A DNA stretch of 62,106 nt from Deltaproteobacteria bacterium (GTDB taxonomy: Bacteria > Desulfobacterota > Binatia > UBA9968): contig VGTH01000031.1 in the NCBI GenBank assembly GCA_016874755.1, positions 1-62,106 of the forward strand, read 5' to 3'. The notes beneath the pieces are model-generated. The model was given only the letters and a program-made list of their open reading frames with translations, did not search any database and was not told the origin of the DNA. A program made the translations under genes and the position numbers. Below are positions 49,937 through 58,696 of this stretch, one piece after another (position 1 is the first letter of the stretch; every line of letters begins with the position of its first letter).

Positions 49937-50983
49937 CTACTTAAAGCCTATTTGTTTGATCAGCTTTTCCCAGTGTTCGACTTCTTTTTCGTACTTCTCG
50001 GTGGTGATCCCGTGCTCCGGCCGCCAGCGTTTGAACGGCTGTTCTTTCGTTGCACTTCCGTATTGAAATTTTTCCAGGATCTTCTGGCCATCCGGGCTCA
50101 GGAGAAAATCAGCCATGAGAACCGCGCCATGGGGACGGGGCGATTTGACCGCGATGGCCGCGCTACCGACGTTGTTGGGCACGAGATCCATCGGCAGCCA
50201 TTCCACCGGCGCGCCTTTCGACGCCGCGAGCCATGTGTGGCTCTGAAAAATCGCCGGTGAGGCGGTGACTTCGCCGGAGGCAATCACATTGACTAGCGCC
50301 GGCGCATCAAGATTGTAAAGCTTGATTTGCTGCTCTTTGAGTTTTTTAACGAGCTCTTCCCCTTTGGCCTTGATTATTGCGCCGACGATCTTGCTGCCCG
50401 AAGTTCCTCCCAATGGCAGGCCCATCTTGCCCTTGAGATCGGGGTGCAGAAGACCATCGAAATTCTTCGGCACAGCCGCGGCCGGCAGAAGATTTTTGTT
50501 ATACGCAAAACCGATGTAGGACTCGCGCGCGAGAGCCCAATAGTAGAGCCCTTTTCCCGCCGGCTCCTTAGCATCGTCGGAGTAGGCCCTGAGCAGCGGC
50601 GAATTATAAGGCTGGAGTAGCCGCGAGTCGCGCATGAACATGAGGTTGCCCTCGGTGGTTTCGATCGTGTCGACAAGATATCGCCCGGCTTTGTACTCTT
50701 CGGTCATCCGGACGAACAAGTCGGAGCCGCCAGCGCGATAGACGTCGACTTTGACTCCGGGATATTTCGCCTCGAAGGCTGTGATGAGCGCTTTGTAGGA
50801 GCCGCCCGCCAGCGAGGTGTACCACATCAGCCTGCCTTGGGCTTTGGCGCCAGCGTAAAGCAACTGCTCGCGGTCCGCGCCCATATAACTCACCAGCTCG
50901 TTTAGACTTGGCTTGCGCGTTTGCGCTCGGGCCGGCGACGGGAAAAGCAAAAGGGTGAAAAGAACGAGTGCGACAACTCTCAT
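49937..50983 (-). CDS. Iron(III)-type ABC transporter substrate-binding protein
   Basis: 348 residues with a clear signal peptide (MRVVALVLFTLLLFPSPARA). GRLMWYTSLAGGSYKALITAF, AKYPGVKVDVYRAGG and RYLVDTIETTEG match the FbpA/Thi-like class of periplasmic binding proteins. No ABC membrane or ATPase gene is adjacent. The gene is flanked by an 11-bp direct repeat (49828 and 51188), so it may be a recent insertion. Confidence 0.88.
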   Translation of the reverse strand: MRVVALVLFTLLLFPSPARAQTRKPSLNELVSYMGADREQLLYAGAKAQGRLMWYTSLAGGSYKALITAFEAKYPGVKVDVYRAGGSDLFVRMTEEYKAGRYLVDTIETTEGNLMFMRDSRLLQPYNSPLLRAYSDDAKEPAGKGLYYWALARESYIGFAYNKNLLPAAAVPKNFDGLLHPDLKGKMGLPLGGTSGSKIVGAIIKAKGEELVKKLKEQQIKLYNLDAPALVNVIASGEVTASPAIFQSHTWLAASKGAPVEWLPMDLVPNNVGSAAIAVKSPRPHGAVLMADFLLSPDGQKILEKFQYGSATKEQPFKRWRPEHGITTEKYEKEVEHWEKLIKQIGFK

Positions 50984-51280
50984 TTCAAAGCCCTCTTGAA
51001 ATTTTCGTTTTTCGCGGTAACCGCCCTATATCGCCGCCGGAGGTTCGAGTCAACGAGGTTCCAGCGCCCTAGTGAAAAACAGGTCAAACGAAAAACCGGG
51101 CCGGTTTTTACCGCTTAGAATTTTCAAAATTTTGACTTTAGCTCGCAGTCCGGAAAACGAAGTGACGATTCATGCGCAGGCGTTACCAAGTTGACTAAGT
51201 CACCACCCGCCGCAGTTTTCCTAGATTGTAAGTTTGTCCATCTGATCAAGTCCCCTGGCTTTCTCCCAACCCAACGCCGA

Positions 51281-51700
51281 TCACGCAGTGCCGCGTTCTT
51301 TGCCGATCATTTCGAGCAAAGTGCCGTACAAAATATAGTCGGCGCTGTCCATGCCCATCTTGCCCTTCCACTTGGGCAGCAAGAGCTCGTCGTAGCTCGT
51401 CGGCACCTCGTCGCGATTCAACATGCGCGTGTTGTAGGTGAGCACCCGCGTGTCCAATAAACGGATACTTGCGCGCGAACGCTTTCTGCGGTGCCTGAAC
51501 TGTGTCCAACCTCACGCGGCGTAGAGGACAACTTCGCCTTCGGTTAGGGCCTTCTCGACCACGCTGGGCTCGCCGGCGTGCGTCAAGTTGCTACTGGCGA
51601 CACAAAGCACCAACAGCAAAAAACAGACGAACCGTTTAGCGCAATTCGGTTTAATCACTAGTACTCGTCGAAACAGATTCGCTAGTAAGCCGGTCACCAC
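51281..51700 (-). pseudogene. Decayed iron(III)-type substrate-binding protein with internal deletion
   Basis: The 5' part encodes a signal peptide and the family opening EGEVVLYAA, then an in-frame TGA (51512-51514). The next recognisable piece, AFARKYPFI, lies in a shifted frame. The original frame resumes with VLTYNTRMLNRDEVPTSYDE and KWKGKMGMDSADY and ends at TGA 51281-51283. About 80-90 codons normally between these blocks and the entire C-lobe are missing. Its 5' end overlaps the end of the NicX-like gene by 7 bp. 50984-51280 shows no gene. Confidence 0.8.
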
Positions 51701-52809
51701 GCTGTGTTGGAGCCGTGCGCCTCGTGCGATACTGGCGCTAAAACTTGATACGGATCGCCAAACTCAGCAGCTACTTCCAAGACTTGCGGGTGGTGCAACA
51801 GGGCGCGGTCGAGCATGCCGAATTTGTCGACCACCAAGCGGTCGTCGATGTAGAGCCGGCCGTTGAAGACCGAGCCGTCCATGTGGCGGAACTTGGAATG
51901 TTTGCGCGGCGTGCCGTTGCCGACCCAGGGCATCTTGCTGATCAATTCCCAGTGCATCGGGTCGGCGACGCCGTGCTCGGCGGACGCTTTGGGATGATAG
52001 CCGAACATGATCTCGATCAAGTGATTCGATTCCGGCACTTCTTTGAATAGCCGCCGGCATTCTTCGCCGACTTCACCGCCGCCGTCGACTTCGGTGATGA
52101 CGTTGTCTTTGATCTTCCAGCGCATCGGTTCGGCGAGCCGGCCGGCCACGCCTTGGACGCAGCTCAAATAAACTTCGCCATTGGAATTGCCTTCGCCGTT
52201 GAAAACACCGCAGCGGCCCCAGGGAAAATGGCAGCGCCCCGGCGGGTCGCCGGCGCGGAACTGCATGCCGTAGAGTTTCTTGCCATCGTAAGTAGCGGTC
52301 AACTTGCTGCCGAGATCGTCTTCAATGCGCACGACTTTGCCGTTGGCGACGACTTCGCGGACTTTCTCGGCAAGCTTCCACAAGACTCTGTTGGGAAACT
52401 TGGCGTAATCGCGCGCGAGCAAGCCGGCGTTGCCTTCGAAGTAAATGTGATAGGGCTTCATGCGGGTTTCGTGCAGCTGGGTGCCGCTCTCCTCGCGCTT
52501 GCGGCCGAGGGCGCGATGGTCCGGCGTGAAAGTGATAAATACCGGCCACACCCAAATCGCCACGTCGGAGGCGTGCATGGCGTCGAGCACTGCTTTGGGC
52601 ACTTTACCGTAGCGCGCGATGGGTTCAGTGACGAGCGTCATCGGCTCGGCGCCGTAAAAGCGTATGCCGGCGGTGAGCGCTTCGAGTGTGGTCTTGTCGC
52701 TGCGCGTGTCGGCGAGCAGCAAGACCTGGTCGCCCTTGCGCAGGTCCGAGGCTTCGATCATGTTGCGCACGCCGATCATCATGTCGGCAACTTCGTAGGT
52801 GGTGTTCAT
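51694..52809 (-). CDS. M29 aminopeptidase T/NicX-like protein
   Basis: 371 residues from ATG 52809, with AAAGGAG 5 bp upstream; the longer frame reads through a repeat. Features of COG2309: RKGDQVLLLADTRSD, DVAIWVWPVFITF, ECRRLFKEVPESNHLIEIMFG (abridged) and EHGVADPMHWE, which carry candidate metal-binding Glu and His. NicX, a 2,5-dihydroxypyridine dioxygenase, belongs to the same fold as M29 peptidases. Position beside an extradiol-type VOC protein makes a ring-cleavage role possible, but peptidase cannot be excluded. Confidence 0.7.
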   Translation of the reverse strand: MNTTYEVADMMIGVRNMIEASDLRKGDQVLLLADTRSDKTTLEALTAGIRFYGAEPMTLVTEPIARYGKVPKAVLDAMHASDVAIWVWPVFITFTPDHRALGRKREESGTQLHETRMKPYHIYFEGNAGLLARDYAKFPNRVLWKLAEKVREVVANGKVVRIEDDLGSKLTATYDGKKLYGMQFRAGDPPGRCHFPWGRCGVFNGEGNSNGEVYLSCVQGVAGRLAEPMRWKIKDNVITEVDGGGEVGEECRRLFKEVPESNHLIEIMFGYHPKASAEHGVADPMHWELISKMPWVGNGTPRKHSKFRHMDGSVFNGRLYIDDRLVVDKFGMLDRALLHHPQVLEVAAEFGDPYQVLAPVSHEAHGSNTAW

Positions 52810-52861
52810 GGTTTCTCCTTTAAGTCGAGTAAGCGCTACTATCGAGAGGTGGACCGGATGT

Positions 52862-52940
52862 GCCTCGCGCAAAGGCGCAAAGTACGCAAAGGAAATTTTA
52901 TTGTTTCCGAACTTTGCGTGCTTCGCGTCTTCGTGGTGAA
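52862..52940. repeat. CACGAAG-type dispersed repeat, copy 4 (GCAAAG variant)
   Basis: Left arm 52862-52890 built of GCGCAAAG units, right arm 52912-52940 ending in CTTCGTGGTGA. It lies between the VOC dioxygenase stop and the NicX-like start. Confidence 0.7.
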
Positions 52941-52945
52941 AAACT

Positions 52946-53848
52946 TTATTGCTGATTCTGAAAGCGCTTGATGACGCCGGTATGGAACGGCCGTTGGGCA
53001 AAAACACCAATCTGGATCCGGTTGTCGAACGGGTCGTAGCCGTAGGCGGTGTTGGTGTCGGGCTCGTGCCAGGGGATCAGGTTTGGATCGGGGCCCCAAT
53101 ACTGCTCCTTGCGGTTGAAGCGCTTGAGCATTCCCGGATAGGTCTCGGCGTTGGAGCGCAGATCGATGTGCGGGCCGCGGTAGCATTGCGTGCTGCGATC
53201 GGCGACCTTCACCACTTTGTGCAGGATGATCAGCTGGCCCGATTTCGGCACTGTCAGCGTGATCTGCCCTTCGCCGGGCACTTGGGCTCCTTCGATAAGG
53301 CCGAACGTGTCGCTGTACCAGGTGCGCGCGAGATTCAAATCGGTAACCTCGACGCGCACATGACTAATGCGCCGCAGCGGCACCAAACCCACTTGCGGCT
53401 CGATGGTCGAAGGCTCTTTCATGATGCAAAGCTCGATTGTGTTGCCGTCGGGGTCGAGCACTGAGAGCGATTCTTTGATCGGCGAAGAAGATGACGGATA
53501 GTCGGTCACCCGGTGCGGATTTAGATTTTGTTTGTCGGCGACCTCGTAGGCCGCCGAAAGATTGTCGCCGGCAACTTCAAAACCCCAGACCACGCCTTCC
53601 ATCATGCGCGCCGGCTTGGGTGAGAGGCGAACATCTTGCAGCGAAACGCCGAAGCCGGGATGGTTGGCGACGGTCATGAACAGCATCATCGGCACTTCGC
53701 GGTTCAGGCCGCGCCAGTTCAAGTTGGTCAGGTGGCCGATGCGCCCGCCCATAAAATTGCCCCAAAACCGAAAGGCGCGGCCGAGATCGTTGGACGGCAA
53801 CACACCGTGATCGATGCGTTCTAGGACGACTGGGGATGTGGTGGCCAT
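52946..53848 (-). CDS. Two-module VOC (extradiol dioxygenase-like) protein
   Basis: 300 residues from ATG 53848, with AAGGAG 10 bp upstream. The first VOC module starts LERIDHGVLPSNDLGRAF and the second RISHVRVEVTDLNLARTWY, each with the leading metal-ligand His. The length and two-module layout match 2,3-dihydroxybiphenyl/catechol extradiol dioxygenases, although ring specificity cannot be read. LSVLDPDGNTIELCIM supplies a likely Glu ligand. Upstream of the NicX-like gene on the same strand. Confidence 0.75.
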   Translation of the reverse strand: MATTSPVVLERIDHGVLPSNDLGRAFRFWGNFMGGRIGHLTNLNWRGLNREVPMMLFMTVANHPGFGVSLQDVRLSPKPARMMEGVVWGFEVAGDNLSAAYEVADKQNLNPHRVTDYPSSSSPIKESLSVLDPDGNTIELCIMKEPSTIEPQVGLVPLRRISHVRVEVTDLNLARTWYSDTFGLIEGAQVPGEGQITLTVPKSGQLIILHKVVKVADRSTQCYRGPHIDLRSNAETYPGMLKRFNRKEQYWGPDPNLIPWHEPDTNTAYGYDPFDNRIQIGVFAQRPFHTGVIKRFQNQQ

Positions 53849-54023
53849 GTGCAAACTACTCCTTCAAATCGAGACACCATTTCTATCTTAGCTCTCGTGA
53901 AAGTTCAAAGTTCTTGACGAATCGTTCGAGCGACTTTCAGAGGTTGATCCTTGAACGGTAATTCTCCCCTTGCTAACGTCGCGCATACGATTATAAACAC
54001 AACCTACTACCTTCGGAGGAGCT

Positions 54024-55034
54024 ATGGGCAAGAAAATTCGCGAGTTCATGACGCATCGAGAGCCGTCGGAACATATCTGGATGGAACGCGACGAAGCCGC
54101 GGTGATCGGCACGGCACGCATGGGACAAAGAATGGTGCCAAAGATCCGTGCGTTCGACTTGCTGCGCAGCACGCCGCTCACCGGTAACCGGGCGCGCGCG
54201 ACGGTGTTCGAAGGCGAAACCCTGCGGGTAACGACGGAATATATCGCGGGCCGTGAAACCCAACTGACCCGCGCCTGCGACTACGACACGATTTATTTGC
54301 AATTCTGCGGCAAGTCGAAGATCGAAAGCGAGGGCGGCACCATCGAGCTGGAGCCTGGCGAGATTGCTCTCGTGCCGTCGGCGATTTCGCACCGCACGAC
54401 GGGAACCGATCAATGTTTGCGGGTGCGCGTAGCAACGCTAGAAGCGGTTGTCGAAGGCGTCGATCCGCAGAAACCGACGATGCAAAGAAAGTTCACCAAC
54501 CGTCCTTCGGAGCCGATCGCCGCGAGTAACGGCGCGACGTCCAGTAACGGTACCGAGGGGCCGGTGCTGGAGCACATCAGTTTCTGGGACCCGCAATCGG
54601 ATCTCTGGGTGGAGCGCGATGTCAACGCACTCATCGGCTGCAAACGCGAAGGCGGGCGCGAAGTGCGCAAGCTCGAGGCGTTCAATTATTTCACTGGCAT
54701 GACTGGCCAAGGAGGCGCGCGCGCACCGATTCTCTACAATGCTCAACAGTTTCGTGTCGACGTTTACAACCTTGAGCAGGAACAGAACGGTTTCCATCGC
54801 GGCTGTGACGAGGATGAAATCTGGATTCAGTTTCGCGGCCATTCGCTGAACCACACTGAGTGGGGCGCGATGGAATTGGACGCGGGGCAAATGTCCTACA
54901 TCCCGCGCGGCGTCGCGCACCGCATCACCGGCAGCCCGGGCTTTCTGCGCATGGTGCTCTACAGCCGCAAGCTGGTGTATCCGAAGGCTTTTAGTAATGT
55001 GTCAGAGCGCGAGACCCGGTTTGATGTGCAGTGA
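54024..55034 (+). CDS. Bicupin protein
   Basis: 336 residues with a two-fold repeat: EHIWMERDEAAVIGTARMG and DLWVERDVNALIGCKREGG open the two halves, each followed by a cupin barrel (GTIELEPGEIALVPSAISHR and MELDAGQMSYIPRGVAHR, with the C-terminal His of each motif). Bicupins include gentisate-, homogentisate- and oxalate-type enzymes. Divergent from the VOC dioxygenase (175-bp gap). GGAGGAG-like sequence precedes ATG 54024. Substrate unknown. Confidence 0.75.
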   Translation: MGKKIREFMTHREPSEHIWMERDEAAVIGTARMGQRMVPKIRAFDLLRSTPLTGNRARATVFEGETLRVTTEYIAGRETQLTRACDYDTIYLQFCGKSKIESEGGTIELEPGEIALVPSAISHRTTGTDQCLRVRVATLEAVVEGVDPQKPTMQRKFTNRPSEPIAASNGATSSNGTEGPVLEHISFWDPQSDLWVERDVNALIGCKREGGREVRKLEAFNYFTGMTGQGGARAPILYNAQQFRVDVYNLEQEQNGFHRGCDEDEIWIQFRGHSLNHTEWGAMELDAGQMSYIPRGVAHRITGSPGFLRMVLYSRKLVYPKAFSNVSERETRFDVQ

Positions 55035-55039
55035 AAACA

Positions 55040-55112
55040 CGCAATAGGCGCGAGGCAACAGGCAATAGTTCGGATTCGGATCAATTAACCGCGAAAAGCG
55101 CAGAAGGCGCAA
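55040..55112. repeat. Composite GGCAATAG repeat, copy 1
   Basis: GCAATAGGCGCGAGGCAACA and following GGCAATAG, then CGGATTCGGAT and TTAACCGCGAAAAGCGC. The same order recurs at 58697-58760. Here it lies directly before the 32-bp inverted repeat. Confidence 0.65.
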
Positions 55113-55132
55113 AATCGGAAAAAGGAGAACTC

Positions 55133-55225
55133 ACCGCGACGGCACGAAGCACACGAAGGTCGGAAAAAGATTTTTCTTCTCGTCCGACCTTCGTGTGCTT
55201 CGTGCCGTCGCGGTCGATAGTTTTT
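55133..55225 (+). terminator. Perfect 32-bp inverted repeat (CACGAAG family, copy 5) followed by T-run
   Basis: Arms 55133-55164 and 55183-55214 are exact complements, with an 18-nt loop. Seven T at 55219-55225 follow on the plus strand, so it can serve as terminator of the bicupin gene although it belongs to a dispersed repeat family. Confidence 0.8.
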
Positions 55226-55318
55226 TTGCAAAGGACTTTTCGATGATTGGCGGCAAAACTAAGACTAGCGATCTGATTATCGGCGCGCGCAATATTAGGA
55301 GGACTTTGGTAGTCTGCT

Positions 55319-56335
55319 ATGAAACCTAGAAATCTATGGCTAACGCTTTTTGCCTCGGTAGCTTCATTTTTGGTTATTTCTGCGCCAAGTTGGGCACAGA
55401 CCGGCAAGCTGGAAACTCTGCGCGTATCGTTTGCCAGCTTCGGCGTGATTTACTATCCGCACTTCCTCGCCAAGGAGTTGGGTTACTACCGCGATGAAGG
55501 TTTCGATATCGAGATGATCGCCATGCCCGGCGGCTTGGCAACCCAGGCGCTGGTCGCCGGCGATCTCCATTTCAGCACGTCATCAGGGTCATCGCTCAAC
55601 GCGAGTTTGCGCGGCATCAAACTAAAGGTCGTCTACGTCAATCTCGATCGGCCGCTCTACAAGCTCATGAGCTGGCGCGACGATATTCGCAAAGTGACCG
55701 ACCTTAAAGGCAAAGGCATCGGTGTGGCTTCGCGCGGCGATACGATGGAGGGCGCGGCCAATCTGCTGCTGCGCAAGTACGGCATGGACCCGCTGCGCGA
55801 TGTCCAGTGGGTGGCGTTGGGCACCGGCGGTCGAGTGACGTCGCTGGCAGCCAAGACCGTCGACTCGGCGATCTTGGGTTTCGCCGATACGATGCGCATG
55901 ATAACCCGCGGTTTTCAGGTGCACGAGGTTGCCAACGTCGGCAAAGAAATCAAAATGCTCTACACCGGGTTGGCGACCTCCGAAGACATGGTCGTCAAGC
56001 GGCCTGACGTCGTAAAACGTTTCATTCGCGCCACGGTGAAAGGCCGCGAGTTTTTAAAGCGCAATAAAGCGCAGGCGCTGGCGCTGGGGAAAAAATACGA
56101 CAAGGCACCGGACGACGTGCGCACGGCGGACTATGACGCAACGATGGAGATGATGACCGCCGAGGGCATGGAAGATTTGGAAACACAAAAGTCGGACATC
56201 GAGATCGCCAAGCGCATGCTCAATATGCAAAAGGATGTTCCGGCTGAACAAATTTTCGAGTTCCGTTTCACCCGTGAAGTTTACAAAGAGCTGCGCGAGA
56301 TGGGTTGGGAACGCGCACTGAAAATTGCGAAATAG
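55319..56335 (+). CDS. NMT1/SsuA-type ABC substrate-binding protein
   Basis: 338 residues with a signal peptide (WLTLFASVASFLVISAPSWA). Family blocks: VSFASFGVIYYPHFLAKELG, GGLATQALVAGDLHFSTSSG, DLKGKGIGVASRGDTMEGA, and helical C-lobe VVKRFIRATVKGREFLKRNK. NMT1-like proteins bind pyrimidines, sulfonates, nitrate analogues and others. AGGAGG lies 16 bp upstream of ATG, unusually far, with no alternative start in frame. Followed closely by an LLM flavoprotein. Confidence 0.9.
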   Translation: MKPRNLWLTLFASVASFLVISAPSWAQTGKLETLRVSFASFGVIYYPHFLAKELGYYRDEGFDIEMIAMPGGLATQALVAGDLHFSTSSGSSLNASLRGIKLKVVYVNLDRPLYKLMSWRDDIRKVTDLKGKGIGVASRGDTMEGAANLLLRKYGMDPLRDVQWVALGTGGRVTSLAAKTVDSAILGFADTMRMITRGFQVHEVANVGKEIKMLYTGLATSEDMVVKRPDVVKRFIRATVKGREFLKRNKAQALALGKKYDKAPDDVRTADYDATMEMMTAEGMEDLETQKSDIEIAKRMLNMQKDVPAEQIFEFRFTREVYKELREMGWERALKIAK

Positions 56336-56337
56336 AG

Positions 56338-56366
56338 GTAGGGGCAACCGGCGGGTCGCCCCTTTG
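56338..56366. repeat. GC-rich dispersed palindrome (AGGGGCAACC/GGGTCGCCCCT)
   Basis: Imperfect inverted repeat in the 36-bp gap between the SBP and LLM genes, of the same general type as the palindromes at 5975 and 19455. Confidence 0.5.
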
Positions 56367-56371
56367 CCGGA

Positions 56372-57319
56372 ATGAACATCGGTTTATTGCTCCACACCCG
56401 TCAACTGATTCGCGCCGAAGACGCGGCGCAGAGCTTCGAGCACCTTTGGGCTGACGCCGCGCAGGCTGAAGAGCTCGGCTTCGATCATATTTGGCTTGGT
56501 GACAGCGTCACGGTGTTGGATAAGGCGCGCGGCGATTGTCTAACGACGATGTCGGCGGTGGCGGCGAAGACAAAGAAAATTCGCCTCGGCATCGTGCCGA
56601 TGCTGCCGGCGCTGCGCAATCCGGTGCTGCTCGCCCATGCGCTTGCGACCATCGATGTCATCTCCAACGGCCGCTTGATTCTCGGTGTCAGCGTCGGACC
56701 GACGCGCGACTATATTCAGCGGCAATTTGCCGCGTGCGGCGTGCCGCCGACCGAAAAAGCTGGGCGCCTCGGTGAGACCCTTGAGATCATGCGGCGGCTG
56801 TGGTGCGAGTCGAAGATCGATTTCGACGGGCGCTACTTCAAGCTGCACGACGTCGGGATTTTGCCGCATCCAGCGCAGCAGCCGGGTATTCCGATCTGGA
56901 TCGCGGCGGACCGCAACGAGAACGGCTTCAAGCGAGTGGGTCGGCTGGGTGACGGTTGGGTAACGCTGCTGCCGACCGTCGAGCAATTTTCCGCGGCGCG
57001 GAAAAAAATCGATGGCCAGGCCAAAGCGTTTGCCCGAGAAGGCGCGGTGAAAGCCACCGCGTTGTACGCGACTTTTAACATTCATAACGATAAAGCGCGC
57101 GCGCAAGACGAAGGCTGGCAGTGGATGGAGCGCTTCTTCGAGCAGCCGCTCGCCAAGCTAGCTTACCATTCCACCAATTTCTGCACGCCGAACGAATGCG
57201 TCGCGCTGCTCAAGAGCTACGCCGCGGCGGGCGTGACCGACATCGTCGCGCGCATCGCTTCGGACGATGTGCGCGGCCAGGCGCGCATGCTGCTGCAACA
57301 AATCAAACCGCGATTATAA
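56372..57319 (+). CDS. LLM-class flavin-dependent oxidoreductase
   Basis: 315 residues with the bacterial-luciferase-like barrel: GFDHIWLGDSVTVLDKARGD, KIRLGIVPMLPALRNPVLLAHALATID (abridged), VSVGPTRDY and EKAGRLGETLEIMRRLW. Enzymes of this class use FMN or F420 for monooxygenation or hydride transfer. Cofactor choice is not clear. 36 bp downstream of an NMT1-type SBP, suggesting joint use on one imported compound. Confidence 0.88.
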   Translation: MNIGLLLHTRQLIRAEDAAQSFEHLWADAAQAEELGFDHIWLGDSVTVLDKARGDCLTTMSAVAAKTKKIRLGIVPMLPALRNPVLLAHALATIDVISNGRLILGVSVGPTRDYIQRQFAACGVPPTEKAGRLGETLEIMRRLWCESKIDFDGRYFKLHDVGILPHPAQQPGIPIWIAADRNENGFKRVGRLGDGWVTLLPTVEQFSAARKKIDGQAKAFAREGAVKATALYATFNIHNDKARAQDEGWQWMERFFEQPLAKLAYHSTNFCTPNECVALLKSYAAAGVTDIVARIASDDVRGQARMLLQQIKPRL

Positions 57320-57540
57320 GCCCTCCCCAAATAATCTGATTGCCCCGGTCGGCATCTCTGTAGTAATCAGGGGGCGTGTTGGCTTGGTTATACCGAATGC
57401 AAGCGGTCTCCGACTTCCTCGCTCTCTCGAGAGGAGCGCGGTGAGGGCGCATTGTGGCATGATCTGCGAAGCTTCGAAGGGCGCTCACCCCGACCCTGAG
57501 GATGTGAAAAAAATCATGAGCCTCTCCGGCCCCGCCCGAC

Positions 57541-57630
57541 AAATCTCCCTGACCCCTCTTTTCCAAAGAAGGGAACTCGGAGTCGACCTGCATCTGTCCC
57601 CCTTTGGAAAAGGGGGACCCAGGGGGATTT
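57541..57630. repeat. MITE-like inverted repeat with CTTTGGAAAAG core
   Basis: Arms 57541-57568 and 57602-57630 are imperfectly complementary; the right arm contains an inner hairpin CCCCCTTT (57598-57605) with AAAGGGGG (57609-57616). It occupies the 399-bp region 57320-57718, which otherwise shows no gene. Confidence 0.65.
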
Positions 57631-57718
57631 TATTTTCTCACAGCTCTCCTTTCCCAGAGGGCGAGGGAAATCGACCGTTGTATCGGCTTCCGGAACTCAA
57701 CGCGCAGGAGGAAAATCA

Positions 57719-58693
57719 ATGGGCGGCAAGGCCTCGATCCGTTTGGCTCTGCTTTCGTCAATGGTTGTGGTGTGCTTTTTTGCCCAAGCTGCGGCTCAAA
57801 CCGTCGCTAGAGCAACCCGACCTTTGCGCGTCGCCTATCTCAGCACTTCGGCGACCATGGCGCCGGTATGGATGGCGAAAGACACCGGTGCGCTGACCAA
57901 AGAAGGGCTCGACCACGAAATTCTTACCATGCAATCGACCAGCGCGATTCCGGCGCTGGTAGCCAATGAGATCGACGTTGTCGAGGTCTCCGCGGCGCCG
58001 GTCATCACCGCTGCTTTGCGCGGCATCGACGTGATCTTCATCGCCGGTTTATTGAACACGATGATTTGGGATTTTTACGCGCGTCCGGAAATCAAAACTG
58101 TCGAGCAATTAAAAGGAAAAATTGTCGGCACCGACCGGCCGGCGACGCCGGTGTATTACGGCACGATTGTCGCCCTCAAAAAGATGGGACTGACGCCCAA
58201 AGACGTGCAGCTCCGGCCGCTCGGCAGCAGCCCGCAAATCGTCGCGGGTTTCTACGCCAATCAAATTGCCGGCGGCGTCGGCTCGCCGCCGGCGAGCTTT
58301 AGAATGGAGCGCGACGGGTTTCACTCAATGGTTAGTTTGATCGGTGAACCTTACCAAAACGTCGGTCTGGTCGTGCGCAAAAGCCGCTTCGACGAGCTCG
58401 GGCCGCGGCTGGTGCCGTTGCTGCGCGCCGTGCGCAGCGGCATCGATCGCTACTACGCCGATAAACCGTTCGCTATGAAAGTGCTGGCCAAATACACCAG
58501 GGAAAGCGAAAACGACATCGTCGATCGCAGCTATGAGTTTTATAAAAAAGCCGGGTTTCGCCGCGAGCTGGTGACGTCAGAGCCGGGGCTGCAAGGCATG
58601 CTCGATTTCTTGTCGGAGTCGATGCCCGAAGCCAAGACGGCCAAGCCGGCGCAGTTTTTCGACGATCGATTTGTCCGGCAAGTTAATAAATAG
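57719..58693 (+). CDS. NMT1/SsuA-type ABC substrate-binding protein
   Basis: 324 residues with a signal peptide (LALLSSMVVVCFFAQAAA). LRVAYLSTSATMAPVWMAKDTGALTKEGL (abridged), GTDRPATPVYYG and LQGMLDFLSES match the NMT1 class. AGGAGG at about 57706 precedes ATG 57719. It is followed by a composite repeat and an amidohydrolase remnant, similar to the SBP-amidohydrolase pair at 19.6-22 kb. No ABC transporter membrane genes are adjacent. Confidence 0.9.
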   Translation: MGGKASIRLALLSSMVVVCFFAQAAAQTVARATRPLRVAYLSTSATMAPVWMAKDTGALTKEGLDHEILTMQSTSAIPALVANEIDVVEVSAAPVITAALRGIDVIFIAGLLNTMIWDFYARPEIKTVEQLKGKIVGTDRPATPVYYGTIVALKKMGLTPKDVQLRPLGSSPQIVAGFYANQIAGGVGSPPASFRMERDGFHSMVSLIGEPYQNVGLVVRKSRFDELGPRLVPLLRAVRSGIDRYYADKPFAMKVLAKYTRESENDIVDRSYEFYKKAGFRRELVTSEPGLQGMLDFLSESMPEAKTAKPAQFFDDRFVRQVNK

Positions 58694-58696
58694 ACA

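Noticed and set aside
51035-51060. tRNA T-arm-like GGTTCGAGTC
   Set aside because: No cloverleaf can be built around it, as acceptor and anticodon stems are missing.
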